64,000 nt of DNA from assembly GCA_944326355.1 (NCBI GenBank), contig CALVDO010000007.1, positions 5,001-69,000 on the forward strand. The letters are read 5' to 3'. The stretch is from an uncultured Bacteroidales bacterium. GTDB taxonomy: Bacteria > Bacteroidota > Bacteroidia > Bacteroidales > UBA932. The notes beneath the pieces were generated by a model that saw only the letters and a list, made by a program, of their open reading frames with translations, made no database searches and was not told where the DNA came from. The translations under genes were made by a program, and so were the position numbers. This document shows positions 28,421 through 36,343 of the stretch, in pieces; the stretch's first letter is position 1; each line of letters begins with the position of its first letter.

Positions 28421-29491
28421 ATGATTATGAACAGAAACACCATATTTTCGGGATCGGTGAAAGCCCTTTCGGCTCTCGCCGTGACGGCCTCCCTCTGCGC
28501 CTGCTCCGACTGGACCAAGCCTGAGGCCCTTGATCTCGGAATCCAGATAGAGGAGCCTACCGAAGAGCAGCTGTCTCAGATCCGCGACTTCAAGCAGACT
28601 GACCACAAGCTCGTCATCCTCGGAATGGACGCGACCTCTGAGACTCCTGTGGGACGTTATCAGCATCTGACGGCAATGCCGGACAGCGCTGACTACATCT
28701 TTGTCCGCAACCTCGTCGGAGGACTTCATTCCGACCTCGTTCCGGAGATTGCGCAGGTGAGACAGCAGAAGGGCACCAGAGTTCTCGCCGACATTGACTA
28801 TCTCACCATCGAGGAAGCCTGGCTCGACCTTCAGGACGCCGCCATTGAGGCAGGCGAGGAGCCTGGCACGGATGAGGAGTATGCCGCCTTTCTCACAGAG
28901 AGGGTCAACACCCAGCTCGCAACCTGCGCAGAGTACGGCTGCGACGGAGTCATGATCTCTTACAACGGATCGGCTTCTTCGTCAGTCGCTGTGGCAGGCC
29001 GTACGGCCTTCATCAATGCGGTGATGGCATGGCGTGCTTCCAACGCCGACGTGGAGATGGTCCTCAGGGGAAATCTTCAGCAGGTTATCCGCAACACTTC
29101 CGGAGGGGAGACTCTCTATGATGTTGCAGCGTTCCTTGCGCAGTTCAGACTGATTGTGTTCGCCGTTGGCGAGTACACGACTGAAAACGATGTCAACCTC
29201 GCCGTAAACCGTCTGCGCAGGTCATTCACCGATTTCCCTGTCGACCGCTTCATCTTCGAGGCTACGGTACCGGATCCTGCCGACCCTGTGCAGATAGGCT
29301 TGACGCCTCAGCAGACGGCTTCCTATGTGCTTACTCCAAACGAGGACTTCGCCAAGCTCGGACTCTGCGTGGAGAATGCTCAGGATGACTATTTCAATGT
29401 GGCAAACACCTTCGGCAACATCCGTGCGGCCATCACCGTACTCAACACTCCGGCAGAGGACACCACTGTAGACGACACGACAAACGAATAA
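28421..29491 (+). CDS. GH18-fold surface lipoprotein, apparently catalytically dead
   Basis: Lipoprotein of 356 residues (cysteines C26/C28 at the end of the signal peptide). The fold resembles the GH18 endo-glycosidases of Bacteroides, but the active-site strand reads CDGVMISYNG. The catalytic aspartate and glutamate of the D-x-E core are replaced by S180 and N182. It sits directly after SusD, where Bacteroides loci often encode glycan-binding proteins derived from GH18 enzymes. I read it as a surface glycan-binding protein that keeps the sugar cleft without hydrolysis. The alternative, an enzyme with a rearranged active site, is less likely. ATG at 28427 is an equally good start. Confidence 0.75.
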   Translation: MIMNRNTIFSGSVKALSALAVTASLCACSDWTKPEALDLGIQIEEPTEEQLSQIRDFKQTDHKLVILGMDATSETPVGRYQHLTAMPDSADYIFVRNLVGGLHSDLVPEIAQVRQQKGTRVLADIDYLTIEEAWLDLQDAAIEAGEEPGTDEEYAAFLTERVNTQLATCAEYGCDGVMISYNGSASSSVAVAGRTAFINAVMAWRASNADVEMVLRGNLQQVIRNTSGGETLYDVAAFLAQFRLIVFAVGEYTTENDVNLAVNRLRRSFTDFPVDRFIFEATVPDPADPVQIGLTPQQTASYVLTPNEDFAKLGLCVENAQDDYFNVANTFGNIRAAITVLNTPAEDTTVDDTTNE

Positions 29492-29503
29492 TAAACGAAA
29501 ATC

Positions 29504-30778
29504 ATGAACTGCAGATACGCAATAATATCTCTCATGGCTGGCATGGCGGCTCTCACCGCCTGCCAGAATGGGGATGAGCATACTTTCGAGAACAAGGTAT
29601 TCATCTCCGAGGATTCATTCGCCCGCCAGCTCAGAGTGCAGCGAGACGAGGGAGTCACCGAGATGTCATACGACCTCAGTGTGGGCATGGCGTCTCCGAT
29701 GGACAAAGACATACAGGTGACCTTCAGGACTGCTCCTGAGCTCCTGGCCACCTATCAGAACGCCTACTATGACGCTACTGCGCAGCTCCTGCCTGAGGCA
29801 AACTACGACTTTCGCGACCTCAGCACCGTGATCCGCGCCGAGAGCGTAACGAGCGAAGCCCTCACTCTCGACTTCATCAACCTCGACCAGCTCGACTATT
29901 CGACCGACTATGTGCTTCCTCTCACCATCAGTGAGGCAACGGGAGTCGGCATTCTCGAGAGCGCCAGGACCATCTACCTCGTTGTGAGCGAGGCTTCCCT
30001 GATCAATGTCGTGGCTGACTTCAACGACAATCTCGCATGGGTAGACTGGACCAATAAGGCTCCTATGCAGAACATGACCGAGTTCACTCTTGAGGCTCTG
30101 GTCAACGCCAACTCCTTCACCAATGAGGAGATCTCCACCGTCATGGGCATCGAGGACAACTTCCTCATCCGTCTCGGAGACAACGGGCACGACAAGAACC
30201 AGCTCAATGTGGCATACGGTACTCCAGTAGACGGTCAGGACATCAACGCACGCGGGAGCGTGTTCGTAGAGCGTCCTCTCTTCCAGACTGGACAGTGGTA
30301 TCATATCGCCGTGACCTTCAACGCAGTCGACTATGAGCACGGCAGAATAGAGGTCTATGTCGACGGAGCTCTCGTGGCATCAGCTGACGAGGCCGTTACA
30401 GACAAGCCGGACACCTATCTGACGAGCGTTGACTTCACCACAGGCGAATCCATCGACGGAACAGGCCGCCCTGATGAGAATGACGGACGCCCGAGAGCGT
30501 TCTGGGTTGGCTTCTCATATTCGACCGACGACCCTACTGCCCGTGACTTCGACGGTATGATCGCTGAGGCGAGAATCTGGAACAGGGCTCTTACGGCAGA
30601 GGAGATCAATGCTCCTAACCATTTCTACAAGGTGTCTCCGGACAGCGAGGGCCTTGTGGCGTACTGGAAGTTCTGCGACGCCACAGGTGACGTGATCAGA
30701 GACTACACGAGCTACGGCAACAACCTCCAGGCCGACCACGCCCCTACATGGGTAGAAGTCGAGCTGCCGGAGAAATGA
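29504..30778 (+). CDS. DUF1735 plus LamG-like surface glycan-binding lipoprotein
   Basis: Lipoprotein of 424 residues with a lipobox at C20 (AALTAC), followed by QNGDEH with acidic residues, as expected for surface export. The N-terminal third resembles the DUF1735 beta-sandwich found on Bacteroides GH18 endo-glycosidases (SYDLSVGMASPMDKDIQVTF). The C-terminal half is a concanavalin/LamG-like jelly roll (MTEFTLEALVNANSF; GQWYHIAVTFNAVDYEHGRIEVYVDG; GLVAYWKFCDATGDVIRDYT). No catalytic signature is visible, so a binding role is inferred. It starts 12 bases after the GH18-like gene and is related in its C-terminal part to the protein at 32553. Confidence 0.82.
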   Translation: MNCRYAIISLMAGMAALTACQNGDEHTFENKVFISEDSFARQLRVQRDEGVTEMSYDLSVGMASPMDKDIQVTFRTAPELLATYQNAYYDATAQLLPEANYDFRDLSTVIRAESVTSEALTLDFINLDQLDYSTDYVLPLTISEATGVGILESARTIYLVVSEASLINVVADFNDNLAWVDWTNKAPMQNMTEFTLEALVNANSFTNEEISTVMGIEDNFLIRLGDNGHDKNQLNVAYGTPVDGQDINARGSVFVERPLFQTGQWYHIAVTFNAVDYEHGRIEVYVDGALVASADEAVTDKPDTYLTSVDFTTGESIDGTGRPDENDGRPRAFWVGFSYSTDDPTARDFDGMIAEARIWNRALTAEEINAPNHFYKVSPDSEGLVAYWKFCDATGDVIRDYTSYGNNLQADHAPTWVEVELPEK

Positions 30779-30842
30779 CATGACTTTTAAAACGCGAAAC
30801 ACACACATTTTTTTTGACACAATACTTTTAACTTTATTTATC

Positions 30843-32540
30843 ATGAAACGCTTTTTGAAGACAGTCGCATGTCTTGCATGCGCACCGTTCATCTTCTTCG
30901 CTTGTGAGGAGGAGCAGCAGCAGGGTGGGGCACAGAACAACACTCTCTCTGTGACTCCTTCCGAGACCATTTCATTTGAGGCGACCGGAAACACTGCCGT
31001 GGAACTCACGGTGACTACGGATGCCGAATCATGGGATTTCACAGCACCTGAGTGGGTTACGGCCACTGCAGGCGAGACTGCCCTTACCGTCAATGCGCAG
31101 GACAATACGGGCGCTTCACGTGTAGGACGCATCCAGTTTACTGCCGGCAACGCTGAGCCGGTGTCCATTTCTGTCGTTCAGGCCGCAGGTTCCGGTGAGC
31201 AGCCTGGTGGAGAAGGCGGAGCATCCCTCAAGGATTCCGAGTCTAAGGATGTAGACGTGAACCTCGCAGTAAGCTTCACTTCTCTTGCTGAGATGCCTGC
31301 AGCTTCCGTTCAGGTGAAGCTCGTGCTTCCTGAGGCGTCTGCCGAGGAGGTTACGGCTACCATCACTTTTGACGCCGCATATCTCGGCGAGTTCATCCTC
31401 ACTCATGACGATATGGACATAGAGCTCTTCCCTGAGTCCGGCGTCAAATTCTCCGCAGAGACTCTGACTGTGCCTGCAGGAGAGACCGAGTCTGAGCCTG
31501 TCACCCTGAAAGTCGATGCGGCTGCAGCCGGTGTGCTCTCAAGCACCGACTACCTCATCCCGGTCTATGTGTCTGAAGTGACAGGAGCTGAGATTGATGC
31601 TGACAGAGTCAACTACATCTTCAGAAGAACTCTCCAGAAGGAAGTGAAGAACGTGGTTTACTTCGAGGTCAACGACACCAACCCTCTCAACGCTCTCGAG
31701 TATGTGCTTGAGGACGGTACTCCTTTCATCGACGCAGTTATCCTCTTCGCCGGAAACATCAACTACAATGCTTCCGAGGACCAGGTGTATGTCTCCAACA
31801 ACCCTAACGTGACGGCTCTCCTCAACGAGACTGACGTATATCTCCAGCCTCTGAGGGAGAAGGGCATTAAGGTGTATCTCGGAATCCTCGGCAACCATGA
31901 CGCCGCCGGCGTATGCCAGCTTTCCGACTGGGGATGTGTGCAGTTCGCAGCGGAGCTCGCCAATGTATGTCTCCAGTATAAGCTTGACGGCGTAAGCTTC
32001 GACGACGAGTACTCTTCTTCCCCTGATACTGACAATCCTTGGTTTGCGTCTCCGTCCGTCTATGCCGGCAGCCGCCTCAGCTATGAGACCACTAAGGCTA
32101 TGGACGAGCTGATTCCGTGGGAGACTGAGGTGTCCTGGTTCATCTGGGGATCAATGTGGGGCATTGAGCCGATTGACGGAAGCCAGCCTGGCGAGTTCGT
32201 CGACTTCTGGGTGGCCAACTATGGCGGCGCATCAAGCCCTGAAGACGGCATGACAATGAAGCAGTGCAGCATGATGTCAATCGAGTGTAACCTCGGACGC
32301 GGATCAATCAATGAGCAAAGTGCAAGATCCGGCAAGGAGAAGGGCTACGGCTGGCTGATGTGGTTTGCTATGGACCCGTCCGGCACAGGCACAATATATT
32401 CAAACTACTCGAGATTCTTCCCTATGATGCAGGGAGCGGCCCGCGGCCTCTATGATATGGATATTCAGACTCCTACCGGAGTTTACAATAAGGTCGGAGA
32501 AGGCCAGTACGATCCGACCAGACATCCATTCAACAGCTAA
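30843..32540 (+). CDS. GH18 endo-beta-N-acetylglucosaminidase with BACON and DUF1735 domains
   Basis: Surface lipoprotein of 565 residues, predicted to cut between the two core GlcNAc residues of N-glycans. Order: signal peptide with lipobox C21 followed by EEEQQQ; a BACON domain (about 35-120, ending ISVVQAAG); a DUF1735 domain (about 135-255); and a GH18 barrel (about 275-560). The catalytic strand reads LDGVSFDDEYS with D382, D387 and the acid E389 all in place, the pattern of EndoH/EndoF1-type enzymes; S385 replaces one aspartate of the longer motif. The start at 30843 is preceded by TACTTTTA, a possible internal promoter element. This is the entry enzyme for the locus. Confidence 0.88.
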   Translation: MKRFLKTVACLACAPFIFFACEEEQQQGGAQNNTLSVTPSETISFEATGNTAVELTVTTDAESWDFTAPEWVTATAGETALTVNAQDNTGASRVGRIQFTAGNAEPVSISVVQAAGSGEQPGGEGGASLKDSESKDVDVNLAVSFTSLAEMPAASVQVKLVLPEASAEEVTATITFDAAYLGEFILTHDDMDIELFPESGVKFSAETLTVPAGETESEPVTLKVDAAAAGVLSSTDYLIPVYVSEVTGAEIDADRVNYIFRRTLQKEVKNVVYFEVNDTNPLNALEYVLEDGTPFIDAVILFAGNINYNASEDQVYVSNNPNVTALLNETDVYLQPLREKGIKVYLGILGNHDAAGVCQLSDWGCVQFAAELANVCLQYKLDGVSFDDEYSSSPDTDNPWFASPSVYAGSRLSYETTKAMDELIPWETEVSWFIWGSMWGIEPIDGSQPGEFVDFWVANYGGASSPEDGMTMKQCSMMSIECNLGRGSINEQSARSGKEKGYGWLMWFAMDPSGTGTIYSNYSRFFPMMQGAARGLYDMDIQTPTGVYNKVGEGQYDPTRHPFNS

Positions 32541-32552
32541 TAACCAAAGTAT

Positions 32553-34229
32553 ATGAAAAAGTATCTTATGATGTTCGCGGCTGCACTCTTTGCGTTTGCA
32601 GCCTGCGAAAACGAACCTGAGACTCCGCAGGAGCCGCCGGTAAGCAACGACAAGATTTCCGTGGCCCCGGAAACCACGACATTCACTCCTGAAGGTGGCT
32701 CACAGCAGGTGATGGTCACCAGTTCAGGCGAGTGGACTCTCTCTGCAGAAGAGACATACGACTGGATTTCAGCCGATGTTGAGTCCGGCGTTGACGGAGA
32801 CATCGTCACTTTCACTGCTGACGCCAATGCGTCCGGCTCACAGCGTGTGGCTGAATACACTTTCACTTGCGGGGAGGCTACAGCCATTTTCACCGCCATT
32901 TCTCAGTCCTCCGACCCTGAGACTTTCGAGCTCGGATCAGAACCTGAGATGGAGATCTCGGCCGAATCGCAGCGAATCTCCGTCGATGTGACCACGACCC
33001 TCAACTACCGCACCATCTCGTCTTCACTTGAGGAAGGCGTAGACTGGGTCACGTTTAATGCAGCCCTTGAGTCCGAAAACGGAGCTACGATGTATTTCGA
33101 CGTCGTCGCCAACGAGGGAGAGGAAAGCAGGACCGCAGCGATCACGATCGCCGAGGCTACCGGCGAATTCGAGCCGTTTGTCGTGACCCTTACGCAGAGG
33201 CCGGTGCCTTACATCAGGGTTGACAAGACCGACTACTTCCCGACTCTTGAAGATACAAGTCTCGAGATACCGGTTTCAGCCAATGTCGAGTATGACGTGA
33301 CCGTTTCTGACAGCTGGCTGACTTATGTGAGCACTTCGCCTGAGGGAGTCAACACATTCACCATGAGTGCGGCTACCGAGGAGCGTACGGCTACGGTTAC
33401 ATTCACGGAGAGGAATCCGCTTGAGGGCGTAGAGCCGGTAGTTACTACTGTCAACGTGACACAGAGAGAGGCTGCTCTCGTGCAGTATGCCATCAATATG
33501 TCTGACGCGAGGTTCTTCCCTGAGGAATGGAACAATGCAGCACCTCTGCAGAACCTCGGAACTCTGACTCTTGAGGCTCTCATTCGTCCGGACAACTTTG
33601 ACAAGGGCGGAAGCGGCACAGTCTCCACCATAATGGGCATAGAGGGCAAGTTCCTTGTCCGCATCGGTGATGCCGGAGTGCCTAACAACCAGATTCAGAT
33701 TGCCACCGCAGCAGGTAACTATACTGACGCGAGCCTCCAGCTCAATACCGGCGAATGGTATCATCTGGCTGTCACTTATGACAACGCAGCAAGAGCTCTC
33801 AATGTCTATCTCAATGGTGAACTCGCCTATACGACGACTACATCCTATATCGGATATGTCAACTTCGGCGTAGAGAGAGGCAATGAGACCGGATCATGGG
33901 GCAATGTGGTCAGAGTATTCTGGGTAGGCTACTCATACGAGCCTGTGCGTGACTTCGAAGGCCTGATGGCCGAGGTCCGCATCTGGAACAGAGTGCTCTC
34001 TTCAGACGAGATCAATGCTGAAAACCATTTCTACACTGTAGATCCGACTTCAGAAGGTCTTGTGGCCTACTGGAAGTGTAATGAGGGTACCGGCAATACG
34101 ATCAAGGACTACTCATCGTCCGGCAACGACTGTGTCGGCCAGTATGGACTTCATCAGACAGGCTCAGGAAGCTACATCTACACTACCGGTGATCCTGTCA
34201 CGAACTGGGTTGAGGTCGCTCTGCCGTAA
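32553..34229 (+). CDS. BACON and LamG-like surface glycan-binding lipoprotein
   Basis: Lipoprotein of 558 residues with lipobox C18 (AFAAC) followed by ENEPE. Residues about 28-115 form a clear BACON domain (FTPEGGSQQVMVTSSGEWTL). Two further BACON-like beta domains follow to about residue 310, and the C-terminal part (about 325-550) is a LamG-like jelly roll, paralogous to that in the protein at 29504 (shared landmarks TLTLEALIRPDNF, GEWYHLAVTYDN, GLVAYWKCNEGTGN). BACON domains are thought to mediate carbohydrate or mucin binding or to act as spacers. Last gene before the strong terminator at 34255, so it closes the transport operon. Confidence 0.82.
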   Translation: MKKYLMMFAAALFAFAACENEPETPQEPPVSNDKISVAPETTTFTPEGGSQQVMVTSSGEWTLSAEETYDWISADVESGVDGDIVTFTADANASGSQRVAEYTFTCGEATAIFTAISQSSDPETFELGSEPEMEISAESQRISVDVTTTLNYRTISSSLEEGVDWVTFNAALESENGATMYFDVVANEGEESRTAAITIAEATGEFEPFVVTLTQRPVPYIRVDKTDYFPTLEDTSLEIPVSANVEYDVTVSDSWLTYVSTSPEGVNTFTMSAATEERTATVTFTERNPLEGVEPVVTTVNVTQREAALVQYAINMSDARFFPEEWNNAAPLQNLGTLTLEALIRPDNFDKGGSGTVSTIMGIEGKFLVRIGDAGVPNNQIQIATAAGNYTDASLQLNTGEWYHLAVTYDNAARALNVYLNGELAYTTTTSYIGYVNFGVERGNETGSWGNVVRVFWVGYSYEPVRDFEGLMAEVRIWNRVLSSDEINAENHFYTVDPTSEGLVAYWKCNEGTGNTIKDYSSSGNDCVGQYGLHQTGSGSYIYTTGDPVTNWVEVALP

Positions 34230-34254
34230 GGCCTGCATAAACATCTGATTAATT

Positions 34255-34302
34255 AGAGACTGCCTGATAGGTTTCCGATCTGTCGGACAGTCTCTTTTTT
34301 TG
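34255..34302 (+). terminator. Intrinsic terminator closing the N-glycan operon
   Basis: A perfect 8-bp stem (AGAGACTG / CAGTCTCT) encloses a 25-base loop and is followed immediately by a run of T. It separates the glycan locus from the CotH gene. Confidence 0.82.
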
Positions 34303-34359
34303 GGGGATTTTTCATTTTGCGGAATTATATGTTTAATTCCGGTGTGATAAAAACAGAAT

Positions 34360-36297
34360 ATGAACCGTTTGTTCAGAACCGCTCTCGGGGCACTGGCTCT
34401 CGCATCTTCATTGGCATGTGCCTGCTCTCCGGAGACAATAGAAGAACCGAAGCAGGAGGATCCTCTGATAATAGAGGTGTCAAGGACAGAAGTGCCGCTG
34501 ACCTGCGACGGGGGAATAGTCTATGTGACAGTCAGCGCTCCGGCCGAGGTGTCGGCCGTCTCCGATGCAGAATGGTGTGAGGCGGAGATCCTCGCGGACA
34601 GAGAACAGAACAATCTGAGACTCACCGTGGAACCTGCGCAGGAGGAAGAGGCTCGCGAAGCGGTTGTCACTCTTTCTTCAGAAGGCTGTGACGATGTCAC
34701 CGTCACCGTGTCGCAGGAGGGAAGGGAGATTCCCAAAAGCACTGAGTGTGATCTGCTGACTTTCAGCATACCGGCGGAAGCAAACGGACTCGGCTCTCCG
34801 ATAGAGTTTGACTTCGATGAGCAGACGCGCACTCTCGATGCTATGTATCTCAAGTGGATTGAGAAGGATTCTCCGGAGATGCTCATGCCTGAGTTCACGA
34901 TGACTGGAGTGAAGGCTTATGCTGACGGCGTGGAGATCGTCTCGGGCGAGACTCCTGTGTCATTTGCGGAGGATGTGCATCTGACTGTCGAGGCGGAGAG
35001 CGGAGACGTCAAGGAGTATGTCGTCACTCTCAACTGCCCTCAGATCAATGTCGAGCTGCCTGTGCTTCGTCTTCAGCCTGAGAGGGAGATCGTGGACAAG
35101 GAGAATTATGTCGACACTAAGGTGACGCTCTACAGCCCGTTCACCGACTCGGGCTGGTGGAGTCCCGACGATGAGCCGGTAGAGGTGCGCGGCCGTGGCA
35201 ATTCCACCTGGGGGCTGCCGAAGAAGCCGTACCGTCTCAAGTTCCCGGACAAGGTGAGCCCGATCGGACTCAACCACACCGAGGCAAAGAGCTGGGTGAT
35301 CCTCGCTCACGACATGGACAAGTCCCTCCTGCGCAACCATCTTGCATTCGAGGTGTCGAAGATCATGTATAACCCTTCCGAAGGGTGGCATGACCCGTCG
35401 GCGATTCTCTTTACTCCGTGCTCGCAGTTTGTCAACGTGTACATGAACGACGATTATCACGGCATCTACCAGATGAGCGACCAGATGGAGCAGAGGGAAG
35501 GCCGTATAGCAGTCGAAGAGCTGACAGACAAGGGCGGAGCCGATCCGGAAAAGATCACCGGTGGCTACATCATTGAGACCGACATTCACGAGGGCAACCG
35601 GTACACCGCCTACAAGAATATCAGGATGACCTATAAGTACCCGGATGATGAAGAGTACGATCCGGCTCAGTATCAGTATATTTCTGATTTCATCGACAAC
35701 GCCGAGAGTGTCCTGTATTCTTCTGATTTCAAGGATCCTGAGACGGGATGGAGACGCTGGTTCGACGAGAAGACTCTTGTGGACTTCGTCATCATCAAGG
35801 AGTTCTGTGCCGATCTTGACGGCTATACCAGCGTCTATATGTATAAGAGAAGAGGCGTGGACAAGCTCTTCTTCGGTCCGATATGGGATGTCGACAAGGG
35901 CTGGGACAACGACAAGCGCGCGCCTCATGGCCCACAGTATATGCCTCTGGAGAGTCTGATGATTTATGCCGGCTTCTATATGCCTTCTTATGTCGAATAC
36001 GACTGGTTCCAGAGGCTGTGGGAGGACGAGTCTTTCCGGGAGAGCGTGGCTACACGCTGGGACAAGGTGCGTGACCGCCTTGTGGCAAAGGTGAATGAAG
36101 TGCTTGCGACGCAGCCTGTGGCTATGAAGAAGGCCATCGAGGCCAATTTCGAGGTGTGGCCGTTCTACTATCAGGCGAGTGACGAGGCCAATATGCCCGC
36201 CCCTACTTATGAGGAGGAGCTCGAGCGCATCAGTCGCCTGACCGACCAGAGGGCCGCTCTGCTCGACCGTCTCTTCAGCGGGTCCCCGTCAAGATAG
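34360..36297 (+). CDS. CotH-kinase-like lipoprotein with an N-terminal BACON-like domain
   Basis: Lipoprotein of 645 residues (C20/C22 at the end of the signal peptide, then SPETIEEPKQED). Residues about 35-125 form a BACON-like domain, and residues 130-225 a second beta domain. From about residue 235 the CotH fold is clear: VEVRGRGNSTWGLPKKPYRLKF, WVILAHDMDKSLLRNHLAFE, GIYQMSDQMEQREGRI, and the metal/phosphate-site segment FFGPIWDVDKGWDND. CotH proteins are atypical kinases; spore CotH phosphorylates coat proteins. Their role as surface lipoproteins in Bacteroidetes is not established. A kinase role here is inference only. It heads a group with the two BACON-LRR lipoproteins downstream. Confidence 0.85.
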   Translation: MNRLFRTALGALALASSLACACSPETIEEPKQEDPLIIEVSRTEVPLTCDGGIVYVTVSAPAEVSAVSDAEWCEAEILADREQNNLRLTVEPAQEEEAREAVVTLSSEGCDDVTVTVSQEGREIPKSTECDLLTFSIPAEANGLGSPIEFDFDEQTRTLDAMYLKWIEKDSPEMLMPEFTMTGVKAYADGVEIVSGETPVSFAEDVHLTVEAESGDVKEYVVTLNCPQINVELPVLRLQPEREIVDKENYVDTKVTLYSPFTDSGWWSPDDEPVEVRGRGNSTWGLPKKPYRLKFPDKVSPIGLNHTEAKSWVILAHDMDKSLLRNHLAFEVSKIMYNPSEGWHDPSAILFTPCSQFVNVYMNDDYHGIYQMSDQMEQREGRIAVEELTDKGGADPEKITGGYIIETDIHEGNRYTAYKNIRMTYKYPDDEEYDPAQYQYISDFIDNAESVLYSSDFKDPETGWRRWFDEKTLVDFVIIKEFCADLDGYTSVYMYKRRGVDKLFFGPIWDVDKGWDNDKRAPHGPQYMPLESLMIYAGFYMPSYVEYDWFQRLWEDESFRESVATRWDKVRDRLVAKVNEVLATQPVAMKKAIEANFEVWPFYYQASDEANMPAPTYEEELERISRLTDQRAALLDRLFSGSPSR

Positions 36298-36298
36298 G

Positions 36299-36332
36299 AA
36301 AGGTGCAATTACTTAAAAGGTGCAATTACTTA
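36299..36332. repeat. Exact 17-bp tandem duplication
   Basis: AAAGGTGCAATTACTTA occurs twice in direct succession between the CotH stop and the next ATG at 36344. It contains an SD-like AAAGGTG, so the duplication also doubles a possible ribosome-binding region. Confidence 0.9.
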
Positions 36333-36343
36333 ATAAACTCAGA

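Noticed and set aside
36320..36343. GTG start for the first BACON-LRR lipoprotein
   Set aside because: It lies within the 17-bp duplication and precedes a canonical lipoprotein signal peptide starting at the ATG at 36344.
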